Both the position numbers and the translations under genes were made by a program. Below the pieces are notes generated by a model. The model saw only the letters and a program-made list of their open reading frames with translations. It did not search any database and was not told the origin of the DNA. From Novosphingobium indicum (GTDB taxonomy: Bacteria > Pseudomonadota > Alphaproteobacteria > Sphingomonadales > Sphingomonadaceae), in NCBI RefSeq assembly GCF_014645195.1, contig NZ_BMLK01000005.1:1-64000 (forward strand): DNA of 64,000 nt. Reading direction: 5' to 3'. Positions 8,704 to 17,533 of this stretch are shown here, piece after piece; positions within the stretch are counted from its first letter, which is position 1; the number at the start of each line of letters is the position of its first letter.

Positions 8704-9003
8704 TCAATCGAACAAATCGGCGAGAAAGCCGCGCCGGCGCCTGTGTCCGTGATGGTCGGACCGGTGATGCGCACGGGATTCACGTTCCGAGGTTTCAGCC
8801 TGCGGCCAAGCGGCGCGACCAGTACGTGGAGCCGTTATCCATTCCGATCGCGCAATGATCTTGTCGAGTTCGCCGCGATCGAGCCAAACGCCGCGGCATT
8901 GCGGGCAGAAGTCGATCTCGACGCCTTGTCGCTCGGACATCGAAAGGGGTAGGCGGCAAACGGGGCAGAGCATTCCTTGCTGCAAAGAAGGTTGGGAATT
9001 CAT
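8704..9003 (-). CDS. TFIIB-type zinc-ribbon protein
   Basis: A 99-residue protein with a GGAG ribosome site. The N-terminal half is a zf-TFIIB zinc ribbon: CPVC and CPQC pairs, then GVWLDRGELDKII, the family's conserved tail. The C-terminal half is rich in His, Arg and Glu and ends in FLADLF, a common finish for this family. Function is unknown; members bind Zn. It lies between the TolC-like gene and the SRPBCC gene on the same strand. Confidence 0.8.
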   Translation of the reverse strand: MNSQPSLQQGMLCPVCRLPLSMSERQGVEIDFCPQCRGVWLDRGELDKIIARSEWITAPRTGRAAWPQAETSERESRAHHRSDHHGHRRRRGFLADLFD

Positions 9004-9146
9004 TGTCGTTCTCCGCTCTGATTCGTTTCACCAATATTGAAGGGTGGATCGGCTCGCTCGTCGAGCACGCCTCGGCCCAGGTTTGAACAATTGCATGAGC
9101 GCTGCCGAACAGCTCCGCGAACGCGGTCGCGATTGAGCTGGCCGTC

Positions 9147-10637
9147 TCATTTCATGTCCCCTTCTGCCCCCTTGGCCCTCGTTCCTTCGCCTCGGCCGGG
9201 GACGTGAGTTTCGAGCACTGGGCCCGACGGGCGCAGTGTAATTCTCCCGGCACCATAAGGCGGATTGACAGAAGGGGCCTGTGGACTCTGAGGCGCCAGT
9301 TTGCTGAAGCCGGGCTCGAACAGCGTTCCGCCGAAGAGATTGAGATCGCGCGCCTCGGCGCGTCCCATTGCGGCGAGCAGAGTGAAGCCGGCGACATAGG
9401 CGTCACGTTCAGCGGTAACGAACTGGACGCGACTGTTGAGAAGCTCCTGCTCGGCGTTCAGCACGTCGAGCACATTGCGCGCTCCAACTGTATTTTCGGC
9501 GCGCACCCCCTCGAGCGCGAGCTCGTTGGCGGAAACCGCGGATTTCGAGGCTTCAATGACCGCAAGAGTTGCCCGATAGCGCGAAAAGGCCGCACGAGTT
9601 TCCGCAACGACACGGCGCTCGACGAAAATGATCTGCTCGAGCGCCTGGCCTGACAGCGCATTCGCGCGCCGCACCTCCGCCGCAGGCAGACCGCCCTGAT
9701 ACAGCGGGATGGTGGCGGACAGGCCGACCGTCGCCGTCGTCTGCGCCTGCCGAAAGGTCAAGCCTGGAAGCGAACTGGTCAGCGAGCCAAGATAGTTATT
9801 ATAGCCGCTACTGGCGACCGCCGATAGCCGGGGCAGCCGAGATGCTGCCGCGACCCTTACGTCGTAGCGTGCCCCACTGGCATCCGCTTTGGCCGCCAAA
9901 AGCTGAGGGTTGCTCTCGACGGCAATGTTGACGGCCTCTTCGGAGGTTGCGGGAAGGCCGGGCAATGCAGGCGGCGGCTCAAGGGCGCGCGCCGGCAGAC
10001 CGACGAAGCGCAGATAATTTTCAAGACTAGTGTCCAGTTGGGCTGTGGCTTGGTCCAACTGCCCGATGGCGACGGACAGCCGCGCCTCGGACTGGGCGAC
10101 ATCGGTTCTGGTCAGGTCACCGATCTCGAAGCGGTCGCGTGAGGCCTGGAGATTGGTTTCGAGCACCGCCACGTTGCGGACGTTGAATTCGACGACAGCG
10201 CTGTCGCGCAAGACATCCATGTAGACCGAGACGATGGCGGTGAAAACATCAGCTTCGGTCGCGCGCAGGTTGGCCCTTCCCGCTTCAACGCGCGCATCGG
10301 CGGCACGGATTGAATTCTTGACCTGACCGCCCTGGTAGAGCGGCAAGGACAATCTGGCATTGGCGCTCGCTGCCCGTAACGGAGCAGAGAAGCTGTTCGA
10401 AGACCGGACAACGAACTCCTGATAATCGGCGGTTGCGCTAAGGTTGGGTCGCGCCGCCGCCTTGGCGATTGGCACGCCCTCATCGATCGCGCGAAGGCCG
10501 GCGCGTGCGCCGGTGAGGCTGGGGTTGGTTCGATAAGCTGCAATGAGCGCCTCGCGAAGGGTATCCGCGCGCACGGTTGTCGCGCACAGAAGAGGAAGCG
10601 ACGCGAACGCAAATTTCAGAGCTGCTTTCCCGGCCAT
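9147..10637 (-). CDS. TolC-family outer-membrane channel partnered with a metal ATPase gene
   Basis: About 496 residues with a signal peptide ending near VRA. Two TolC repeats are visible, each with the LPLYQGGQ/IPLYQGG strand motif and long coiled-coil helices (for example RVEAGRANLRATEADVFTAIVSVYMD). A Pro-rich tail follows. The ATG at 10637 shares one base with the TGA of the ATPase gene (TGATG), so translation is coupled; a GTG one codon earlier is an alternative start. TolC channels work with RND, ABC or MFS pumps. Coupling to a P-type ATPase gene, with no adaptor between them, is unusual. It is distinct from the czcC and cusC genes of this window. Confidence 0.85.
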   Translation of the reverse strand: MAGKAALKFAFASLPLLCATTVRADTLREALIAAYRTNPSLTGARAGLRAIDEGVPIAKAAARPNLSATADYQEFVVRSSNSFSAPLRAASANARLSLPLYQGGQVKNSIRAADARVEAGRANLRATEADVFTAIVSVYMDVLRDSAVVEFNVRNVAVLETNLQASRDRFEIGDLTRTDVAQSEARLSVAIGQLDQATAQLDTSLENYLRFVGLPARALEPPPALPGLPATSEEAVNIAVESNPQLLAAKADASGARYDVRVAAASRLPRLSAVASSGYNNYLGSLTSSLPGLTFRQAQTTATVGLSATIPLYQGGLPAAEVRRANALSGQALEQIIFVERRVVAETRAAFSRYRATLAVIEASKSAVSANELALEGVRAENTVGARNVLDVLNAEQELLNSRVQFVTAERDAYVAGFTLLAAMGRAEARDLNLFGGTLFEPGFSKLAPQSPQAPSVNPPYGAGRITLRPSGPVLETHVPGRGEGTRAKGAEGDMK

Positions 10638-13123
10638 CACGCGATCTCCCCGTTGTCGCGGTAGACTAGGAGACGAAGCGCGTTGAAGACGACAATCAAA
10701 GTCGACCCTTCGTGAGCCGCAACCGCCGGCCCGATCCCGAGCCCGAGAATGGTCGCGGGGATGAGCAGTGCCACGACCCCGAGGCTGACGACCAGATTTT
10801 GCCGGATGATGCTGCGCGTCGAACGGCTGAGACCTACGGCAAAGGGCAGATGCGCGAGGTTGTCAGCCATCAGGGCGACATCGGCAGTCTCAAGCGCGAC
10901 ATCGGACCCGGCCGCACCCATTGCGACGCCGACCGTCGCGCTTGCCAGGGCAGGCGCGTCGTTGACGCCATCGCCCACCATCGCCACGGGCATTTCATCG
11001 CGAAGCCGCTTGATCGCCTCGACCTTGTCCTCCGGCATCAGGTCGCCCCAGGCTTCGCCGATGCCGACCTCGGCGGCGATCGCAGTGGCGACGCGCTGAT
11101 TGTCGCCAGAGATCATGATCATCCGGCGGATGCCCAGGGCTTTGAGCCGCTCGATCGTAACCTTGGCGGCACTGCGAGGCGTGTCCATCAGACCGATGGC
11201 GCCCAGGTCGCGCTCGCCCATGCGGACCACCATGGTGGTCCGCCCCAGCAGGCGCAGGCGTTCGATGGCTTGCGTCATTTCGTCCGAAAGCGTGGCAACG
11301 CCGTTGCTTCCGAACATTTCGGCCTTGCCGATGAGGACGGCTTCACCATCGACCTTTGCCTCTACGCCGCGGCCGGTAAGGCTCTTGAGGTCGGTCGCGA
11401 CCGTAACCGGTTTGCCGTTAAGAAATTGATGGCCGTCGCGCGCGATGGCGGTGGCCAGGGGATGATCGCTGAGGCTTTCCACCGCCACAGCGATCGCCAT
11501 GAGCTGCTCGTCCTTTACGCCATTCGCCGGAACAACATCGGTGATGCGCGGCCTCCCCTCGGTGAGCGTGCCCGTCTTGTCGAACGCCAACGCATTCAGC
11601 GAGCCCAGAGTTTCAAGCGGTCCGCCGCCTTTTATCAGTACGCCCCCGCGCGCCGCGCGCGCTACGCCCGACAAAACGGCGCTCGGCGTGGCAATGGCGA
11701 GCGCGCAGGGGCTAGCCGCAACGAGCACGGCCATCGCCCGATAGAAGCTATCGCGGAACGGTTCGTCGATGACGACCCAGGCGAACAGCAGAACGACCAC
11801 GAGAGCGAGGACGGAGGGCACGAAAGCACGCTCGAAACGGTCGGTGAATCGCTGGGTTGGCGATTTTTGCGTTTCGGCCTCGCTCACCATTTTGACCACC
11901 TTGGCCAATGTCGTGTCGGCGGCAAGGCGAGTAACGGCGATTTCAATTGCTCCCGGACCGTTGATGGTGCCCGCGAATACGCGGTGCTGGGCGGGAACCT
12001 TGTCGGGCTGGGCTGCCGCCTGGGCGCGGTCCGGCACCGGCTCCTTATCGACGGGGACGCTTTCGCCCGTGACCGGGGCCTGGTTGACGCTCGATCGCCC
12101 GACCACCACGAACCCGTCTGCTGCCAGCCGTTCATTGGGCTTTACGACTACGGTGTCGCCAATGACGAGTTCCTCGACGGGAACTTCGCTCAGACCGCCA
12201 TCGCCGCGCCGAACCATGGCCGTGCGCGGGGCGAGCTCGGCCAACGCCTCGATCGCGCGTTTGGCCCGGCCCATGGCGTAATGTTCGAGCGCATGCCCGA
12301 GGCTGAACAGGAACAGGAGAAGAGCGCCTTCGGCCCAGGCGCCCAAGGCAGCGGCGCCCGCTGCCGCCACGAGCATCAGCGTGTCGATCTCGAAACGTTT
12401 CAGGCGCAGATTCTCGATTGCTTCGCGAAGGGTGAACCACCCGCCGAAAACATAGGCAGCGAGATAGCAGACGATCGGAATCCAGGCAGGTACCGCCGTC
12501 AGCTTCTCGATCGCAAATCCGGTCGCGAGCGCGCCGCCGCAAATCAGCGCGAAGATCAACTCGGTATTGGCACCGAAGACTCCGCCATGGGTATGCTCAT
12601 GTTCCCCTTCGGCGTGATCGTGCTCGGCATGATTGTGACCTTTCGTCGGGGCTGTCGCTGAAGCTGCGCCGATTTCCGGCCGTGCGCGGACACCCATCTG
12701 GGCCAGCGCCTTGCGAATTTCCGCCTCCGGCAGTCGGGATCGGCTGAATTCGATGCTGATGGCGCCCGCCGCGCTCGCCTCGGCTTCGACGATCCCCGGC
12801 ATTTTGCGAAGCCGACCGGCGACCGTGCGGGCCTTGCGGGCGTGGGTCAGTCCATCGACCGACCAGTGGATATGCTGATATTTTTCGGTGAGCGCAGCGC
12901 CGGCGCCTTTGGCGATTTCGCGCACCCGCTCGAGCGACAGGATGGCCGGATCATAGTGAATGCAGAGTTGTGCCGGCGTATCGTCGTGGCTCGCCACGAC
13001 GTGCGCTTCCTGGATACCAGTGCGGCCTCGCAGTTCAATTGTCAGCCTGTCTATGCAGCGATCAGCCTCATCTTTGACTTCCGGGAGCAGAAGCGGAATG
13101 TCGAGACGCACTTGATCCGTCAT
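10637..13123 (-). CDS. P1B-4-type heavy-metal P-type ATPase
   Basis: An 828-residue inner-membrane exporter. The N-terminus holds about two HMA-like ferredoxin folds that lack the CxxC motif, then a His/Glu-rich linker (HNHAEHDHAEGEHEHTH). The transport core shows TGES in the actuator domain, SPCALAIATPS in TM4, DKTGTLTEG, the HP motif (SDHPLA), GDGVNDAPAL, and HEGST in the last TM pair. SPC instead of CPC together with HEG is the P1B-4 signature, associated with Co2+, Fe2+ or Zn2+ export. AGGAG precedes ATG 13123. It is coupled to a TolC-like gene and preceded by a strong hairpin that separates it from the czc genes. The exact metal is not decided by sequence. Confidence 0.9.
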   Translation of the reverse strand: MTDQVRLDIPLLLPEVKDEADRCIDRLTIELRGRTGIQEAHVVASHDDTPAQLCIHYDPAILSLERVREIAKGAGAALTEKYQHIHWSVDGLTHARKARTVAGRLRKMPGIVEAEASAAGAISIEFSRSRLPEAEIRKALAQMGVRARPEIGAASATAPTKGHNHAEHDHAEGEHEHTHGGVFGANTELIFALICGGALATGFAIEKLTAVPAWIPIVCYLAAYVFGGWFTLREAIENLRLKRFEIDTLMLVAAAGAAALGAWAEGALLLFLFSLGHALEHYAMGRAKRAIEALAELAPRTAMVRRGDGGLSEVPVEELVIGDTVVVKPNERLAADGFVVVGRSSVNQAPVTGESVPVDKEPVPDRAQAAAQPDKVPAQHRVFAGTINGPGAIEIAVTRLAADTTLAKVVKMVSEAETQKSPTQRFTDRFERAFVPSVLALVVVLLFAWVVIDEPFRDSFYRAMAVLVAASPCALAIATPSAVLSGVARAARGGVLIKGGGPLETLGSLNALAFDKTGTLTEGRPRITDVVPANGVKDEQLMAIAVAVESLSDHPLATAIARDGHQFLNGKPVTVATDLKSLTGRGVEAKVDGEAVLIGKAEMFGSNGVATLSDEMTQAIERLRLLGRTTMVVRMGERDLGAIGLMDTPRSAAKVTIERLKALGIRRMIMISGDNQRVATAIAAEVGIGEAWGDLMPEDKVEAIKRLRDEMPVAMVGDGVNDAPALASATVGVAMGAAGSDVALETADVALMADNLAHLPFAVGLSRSTRSIIRQNLVVSLGVVALLIPATILGLGIGPAVAAHEGSTLIVVFNALRLLVYRDNGEIA

Positions 13124-13195
13124 GGCCGCTCTCCTCTTCCGCTCGGCGCGCGCGTGGGAAAGCGCAGCACCGAAGCTGTTGGTTCTCGCTGATGG

Positions 13196-13228
13196 TGAGG
13201 TGCGGGCGCGTCGAACGCCCGCACCTCA
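13196..13228. repeat. Strong intercistronic hairpin between the czc genes and the metal ATPase
   Basis: A perfect 13-bp inverted repeat (13196-13208 and 13216-13228) with a 7-nt loop. No T-run follows on the minus strand, so it is not a classic intrinsic terminator. It may act as an mRNA stability or processing element, or as a REP-like unit. A second weaker stem (CTCTGGC at 13238-13244, GCCAGAG at 13267-13273) lies just upstream in transcription order. Confidence 0.6.
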
Positions 13229-13325
13229 TGACGTTGACTCTGGCGGAAACCAAAAGATTCGAACCTGCCAGAGCCAAGCGAACCGCTGGTCTGGTCGGCC
13301 CACGCTCGGGAGTACGGTCCTCCGC

Positions 13326-13796
13326 TCAAGGACGGCGGGCGCCTTGGTGCGCATAGCGCGATATCACGATCCCCCGCCGAAGATGGCACGCCAACGAAGA
13401 GCCGGTCTTGACAAGCTGACGCCGCAAGAGTGGTCTCATGACAAAGTATCCAAGCCCCGAGCCGATACCCGAACAGGACAGCCGGTGCGTGATCTGGGTG
13501 CCTTCCGGCAACTTCTCCAGACGAAACCCTTCCTCGATCTGGAGCAGCCCTGTGATCCCCACGCGCCAGGCGAAGTCGGATGGTCGTTTGAGGCGAACAA
13601 CCCTCGCCTCCGCCGAAATCACCGGATCTGCCCAGCCCGGTTGCCAATAGGCATAAAATAGCTTCCTCGGATCGGCCGGGTCGCTTTCGAGCCCCGTATG
13701 CGGATGCCAGTCGCGATAGCGGTCGACGTCGACCAGCACCCGCCATACCCGTGCCAAAGGTGCAGACAATGATATCGAATTTTCTACCGTAAACAT
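13326..13796 (-). CDS. SRPBCC (START-like) family protein, last gene of the czc unit
   Basis: A 156-residue protein. The first strand and helix (MFTVENSISLSAPLARVWRVLVDVDRYRDWHPH) and later strands fit the SRPBCC helix-grip fold, with a long C-terminal helix. It resembles the protein at 8198-8683 in its WxVL...Y..WHP pattern and its length, and is probably a paralogue. It is about 130 bp beyond the DUF190 gene on the same strand. Its role next to metal pumps is unknown; ligand binding in a hydrophobic cavity is the family property. Confidence 0.7.
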   Translation of the reverse strand: MFTVENSISLSAPLARVWRVLVDVDRYRDWHPHTGLESDPADPRKLFYAYWQPGWADPVISAEARVVRLKRPSDFAWRVGITGLLQIEEGFRLEKLPEGTQITHRLSCSGIGSGLGYFVMRPLLRRQLVKTGSSLACHLRRGIVISRYAHQGARRP

Positions 13797-13928
13797 AGCG
13801 GGTCATCCCACGACAGCCGGAAGCCACCCGGGTTGCACCGGGGGCCACATCAGACACGCGAAGGTAGTGCTGCCTTCCATGCGCGATGCTTGCAGGTTCG
13901 CGTGATTCACGTGGGGATCCGATGCGGG

Positions 13929-14273
13929 TCACGGATTTTTTCCTGGCAGTCCCTGCTTGGCCTTTCCGCCAAGAATTTCCACAGGTTCCAGTGTCATCAT
14001 TCCGATGTCCGGAATATCGTCGAGTGCGACGGCAAAGCTTCTCAACTTTGGTTCATCGTCGACAATCTCGATGAGGAGTGCCCGGTCGTTTTCGAAGACA
14101 TGGCGCCGGTGCATGTGTGCCGAGCGGCCGAACCCCAACCGCGCCTCTAGAACCGTGACGCCAGCCAGGCCGGCATCCCTTGCCCGGGATGCAATGACTT
14201 CGAACACCCTGCGATCACCAAGATAGGCGCCCTCATCGGTGTATATCCGCAACAGCTTGATTGCTTCAGTCAT
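13929..14273 (-). CDS. DUF190 PII-like protein in the czc operon
   Basis: A 114-residue cytoplasmic protein with an excellent ribosome site (AAAGGAGAAGATC before ATG 14273), 11 bp after czcA. The sequence follows the DUF190 pattern: KLLRIYTDEGAYLGDRRVFEVI, AGLAGVTVLEARLGFG, a central HMHRRHVF strand region, IEIVDDEPKLRSF, and MMTLEPVEIL. DUF190 has the PII/CutA trimeric ferredoxin-like fold. PII-like proteins bind nucleotides or metals and control transporters, so a regulatory or sensor role for the RND pump is plausible but not shown. The C-terminus after VEIL is short and charged. Confidence 0.8.
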   Translation of the reverse strand: MTEAIKLLRIYTDEGAYLGDRRVFEVIASRARDAGLAGVTVLEARLGFGRSAHMHRRHVFENDRALLIEIVDDEPKLRSFAVALDDIPDIGMMTLEPVEILGGKAKQGLPGKNP

Positions 14274-14284
14274 GATCTTCTCCT

Positions 14285-17200
14285 TTACGCCGGCTCGGGT
14301 GCGGTCGGCTCGACTGGCTCTTCGCGCTTGCGGCGCCTTCCTTCGATTGCACCGAGCACAACCTTTGAGATCGCCGGCAAAACAAGGAGGGTGAGGACCG
14401 TCGCGGCGATCAGGCCGCCGATCACCGTGGTCGCCAGCGGCTTCTGAACTTCAGCGCCGGTCCCCGTGGCGATCGCCATTGGTATGAAGCCGATTGCCGG
14501 GACAAAGCCGGTCATGATGACCGCGCGCATTTTTTCTGCCATGCCTTCCCGGATTGCCTCAATCAGAGGTAGCCCATGTTCCTGGCGTTCACGAATGGCC
14601 GTCATCACAACCAGGCCGTTCAGAACTGAAACACCGGCCAGCACGATAAGCCCAACCGCTGCCGAGACGGAGAAGTTGATCCCGGTTAAGACGAGGGTGA
14701 AGATTCCCCCGGCCAATCCCAGCGGCACGGTCAGGAAGACCGCAGTTGCGCGGCCTGCCGATCCAAGGGCCATGAAAAGCAGGACGAAGATGGCGACAAA
14801 AGCCAGCGGCACCACAATTGACAGTCGTGCGGTGGCCGCTTGCAAATTCTCGAACTGTCCGCCCCATTCGAGATAGTAGCCAGCCGGCAGCTTCACCTGC
14901 GCGATCTTCGCCTGCGCTTCCTGGACGAACGAGCCTGCATCGCGACCTTCCAGGTTCAACTGGACAACGACACGGCGCTTGCCGTTCTCGCGTCTTATCT
15001 CATTGAGTCCTTCGGTGAAGCGGATCTGGGCCACTTGCGCGAGCGGGACCTGTCGGCGCACTTCGCCGGGCTCCTCGGGCAGGAGCACTGGCAGCGAGCG
15101 GATGTCGTCAAGGTTGACCCGGGTTGTATCGGGCACGCGTACCGTGATGTCGAAGCGCCGATCGCCTTCGTAGAGCAGGCCCGATTCCCGCCCGCCGAGT
15201 GCCGCAGCGACCGTATCGGCGACTTCCTGTACGGTCAGCCCGTAGCGCGCGATCATCGCGCGATCGAGTTTCACGTCCAGCACGGGCGCACCGCCGACCT
15301 GGTCCGCCTTCACGCTGCTCGCTCCGGGAATCGCCTGCAGCACCCGCACCATCTCGTTGGCGCTCTGCGACATCTTGTCGAGATCGTCGCCATAGAGCTT
15401 GATTGCAACGTCGCCGCGTACGCCGGAGATCAGTTCGTTGAAGCGCAGCTCAATGGGCTGGCTGACTTCGTAAAGCTGTCCGAGTAGACCGCCCGAAGCC
15501 TTCTCGATGCGTTCAACCACATCGGCCTTTGTCTCGACGCCTGCCGGCCATTGGTCCTGCGGCTTCAGGATAACGAAGCCATCGGAAATGTTCGGCGGCA
15601 TCGGGTCGGTGGCGACCTCGGCGGTACCCGTCTTGGAGAACATCAGCTCCACCTCGGGAAGCTTCTTGACCGCCTCCTCGACCTTGCGCTGCATCGCCAG
15701 GGATTGTTCGAGACTCACCGAGGGCACGCGCGTCGAGGCGAGCGCCAGGTTCTTCTCATCGAGCTGGGGAATGAACTCCGAGCCGAGAAGGCCAAACGCC
15801 GGTACAGCCGCCAAGAAGAAGGCGAGACCGCCCAGGATGAACGGCCACGGCCGAGCGAGTGCTTTGTCGAGCAGCGGTCGATAACGATCCTTGCTCTTGC
15901 GGATCAGCCACACTTCTTTCTCGGCAACACGCCCGCGAATGAGGATTGCTACCAGTGCGGGCACCAGCGTGATCGAGAGGATGAAGGCGGAGACAAGCGC
16001 CAGCATGATGGTGATCGCCATGGGCGAGAAAGTCTTGCCCTCGACACCGGTGAACATCAGAAGCGGCGCGAAGGAGAGGAGGATGATCACCTGGCCGAAC
16101 ACGGTCGGTTTGATCATCTCCTGCGAAGCATGCATCGTTTCTTCGAGCCGCTCCCGAAGCGTCAGCAGCCGTCCTTCGTGTTCCTGACGATGCGCCAGTC
16201 GCGCTAGACAGTTCTCGATGATGATCACGGCGCCATCGACGATCAGGCCGAAGTCCAATGCGCCAAGGCTCATCAGATTGCCCGGCACGCGAAACGCATT
16301 CATCCCCATCGCCATCATGAGGAACGAAAATGGGATGACGAGGGTCGCGATGATGGCCGCGCGCCAGTTGCCGAGCAGCAGAAACAGCGAAGCTGCGACC
16401 AGCAGCGCACCCTCGGTGAGGTTGCGTTCGACCGTCCCCACCGTTGCATTGACCAGCTTGGCGCGGTCGAGCACGATCTTGACTTCGATGCCTGGCGGCA
16501 GCGTTTTCGAAACCTGATCGAGCTTGGCGGAAACATCCTGCGCCACGATACGGCTGTTCTCGTCGATGAGCATGAGAACGGTGCCGATCACCGCCTCCTC
16601 GCCATTCATGCTGCCCGCGCCCGTACGCAGATCGCCGCCTATCTTGACATTGGCGATCTGGCCGACAGTGATCGGAACGCCGCCGCGCGTTGCCGCAACC
16701 GCGTTCCGGATCTCATCGACCGAACGCGCCCGTGCATCGACGCGGACAAGATAGGCTTCGCCGCCGCGGTTGTAAAAGTTGGCGCCGACGGCGAGGTTGG
16801 CTTTTTCCAGCGCCTCGCCGAGCTCGCTGTAGGAAATGCCGAAATTGGTCAGCTTGGTCGGATCGGGTTCGACGACGAAGGTTTTCGCGTAGCCACCGAT
16901 CGAGTCGACACCCGCCACGCCCGGCACCGCCTTCAATTGCGGGCCGATGATCCAGTCCTGCACGGTTCGCAGATAGCCGGCCTTCTGGGCCTCGTCAGTT
17001 AACCGGTCCCCCTCTGAAGTGAGATAGCTTCCATCGGGCTGCCAACCGGGCTGTCCGGCAATCTTCTTCGCGCCCTTGCCATCCGGATTGGTATAGCCGA
17101 CCGTATACATGACGATCTCGCCGAGACCGGTTGTCACCGGCCCGATCTGCGGTTGGACGCCGTCCGGCAGGTTCTCGGTCGCTTGCCTCAGCCGTTCGCC

Positions 17201-17530
17201 AACCTGCTGGCGCGCAAAATAAAGATCGGTGGATTCCGAGAATATGGCGGTGACCTGGCTGAACCCATTGCGTGAGATGGAGCGCGTCGTTTCAAGCCCC
17301 GGAATGCCGGCGAGGGAAATTTCAACCGGATAAGTGACGAGCTTCTCGATTTCTACCGGCGACAAGCGCGGATCGACGGTGTTGATCTGCACCTGGTTGC
17401 TGGTGATGTCGGGCACCGCATCGATCGGTAGCTTGGTCAGCTGCCAAATGCCGAGGCCAGCGACCGCGAGGAAGATGAACAGGACCGCCCAGCGTGTGCG
17501 GACGGCGAGCGCAATGAGACTTGCAATCAC
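14285..17530 (-). CDS. czcA: CzcA-type heavy-metal RND pump subunit
   Basis: A 1081-residue inner-membrane RND protomer starting at GTG 17530, 4 nt after the czcB stop. It has the expected two halves, each with one TM plus a periplasmic porter region plus TMs. TM4 carries DFGLIVDGAVIIIEN, which fits the HME-RND pattern DFGx3DGA found in Zn/Co/Cd (HME1) and some Ni pumps. The N-terminus (WAVLFIFLAVAGLGIWQL) and PIDAVPDITSNQVQI are typical of CzcA. It forms a trimer with CzcB and CzcC to expel divalent cations by proton antiport. Zn, Co, Cd or Ni specificity is not certain. Confidence 0.92.
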   Translation of the reverse strand: MIASLIALAVRTRWAVLFIFLAVAGLGIWQLTKLPIDAVPDITSNQVQINTVDPRLSPVEIEKLVTYPVEISLAGIPGLETTRSISRNGFSQVTAIFSESTDLYFARQQVGERLRQATENLPDGVQPQIGPVTTGLGEIVMYTVGYTNPDGKGAKKIAGQPGWQPDGSYLTSEGDRLTDEAQKAGYLRTVQDWIIGPQLKAVPGVAGVDSIGGYAKTFVVEPDPTKLTNFGISYSELGEALEKANLAVGANFYNRGGEAYLVRVDARARSVDEIRNAVAATRGGVPITVGQIANVKIGGDLRTGAGSMNGEEAVIGTVLMLIDENSRIVAQDVSAKLDQVSKTLPPGIEVKIVLDRAKLVNATVGTVERNLTEGALLVAASLFLLLGNWRAAIIATLVIPFSFLMMAMGMNAFRVPGNLMSLGALDFGLIVDGAVIIIENCLARLAHRQEHEGRLLTLRERLEETMHASQEMIKPTVFGQVIILLSFAPLLMFTGVEGKTFSPMAITIMLALVSAFILSITLVPALVAILIRGRVAEKEVWLIRKSKDRYRPLLDKALARPWPFILGGLAFFLAAVPAFGLLGSEFIPQLDEKNLALASTRVPSVSLEQSLAMQRKVEEAVKKLPEVELMFSKTGTAEVATDPMPPNISDGFVILKPQDQWPAGVETKADVVERIEKASGGLLGQLYEVSQPIELRFNELISGVRGDVAIKLYGDDLDKMSQSANEMVRVLQAIPGASSVKADQVGGAPVLDVKLDRAMIARYGLTVQEVADTVAAALGGRESGLLYEGDRRFDITVRVPDTTRVNLDDIRSLPVLLPEEPGEVRRQVPLAQVAQIRFTEGLNEIRRENGKRRVVVQLNLEGRDAGSFVQEAQAKIAQVKLPAGYYLEWGGQFENLQAATARLSIVVPLAFVAIFVLLFMALGSAGRATAVFLTVPLGLAGGIFTLVLTGINFSVSAAVGLIVLAGVSVLNGLVVMTAIRERQEHGLPLIEAIREGMAEKMRAVIMTGFVPAIGFIPMAIATGTGAEVQKPLATTVIGGLIAATVLTLLVLPAISKVVLGAIEGRRRKREEPVEPTAPEPA

Positions 17531-17533
17531 GGT

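Noticed and set aside
10712..12661. Very long plus-strand open frame opposite the metal ATPase gene
   Set aside because: It is the antisense shadow of a clear ATPase in GC-rich DNA; composition is odd and no family is recognised.
13241..13275. tRNA-like T-loop string (complement of GATTCGAACC) followed by a CCA-like end on the minus strand
   Set aside because: The would-be T stem does not pair, and no acceptor, D or anticodon arm can be found upstream. At most a chance match or a worn attachment remnant.
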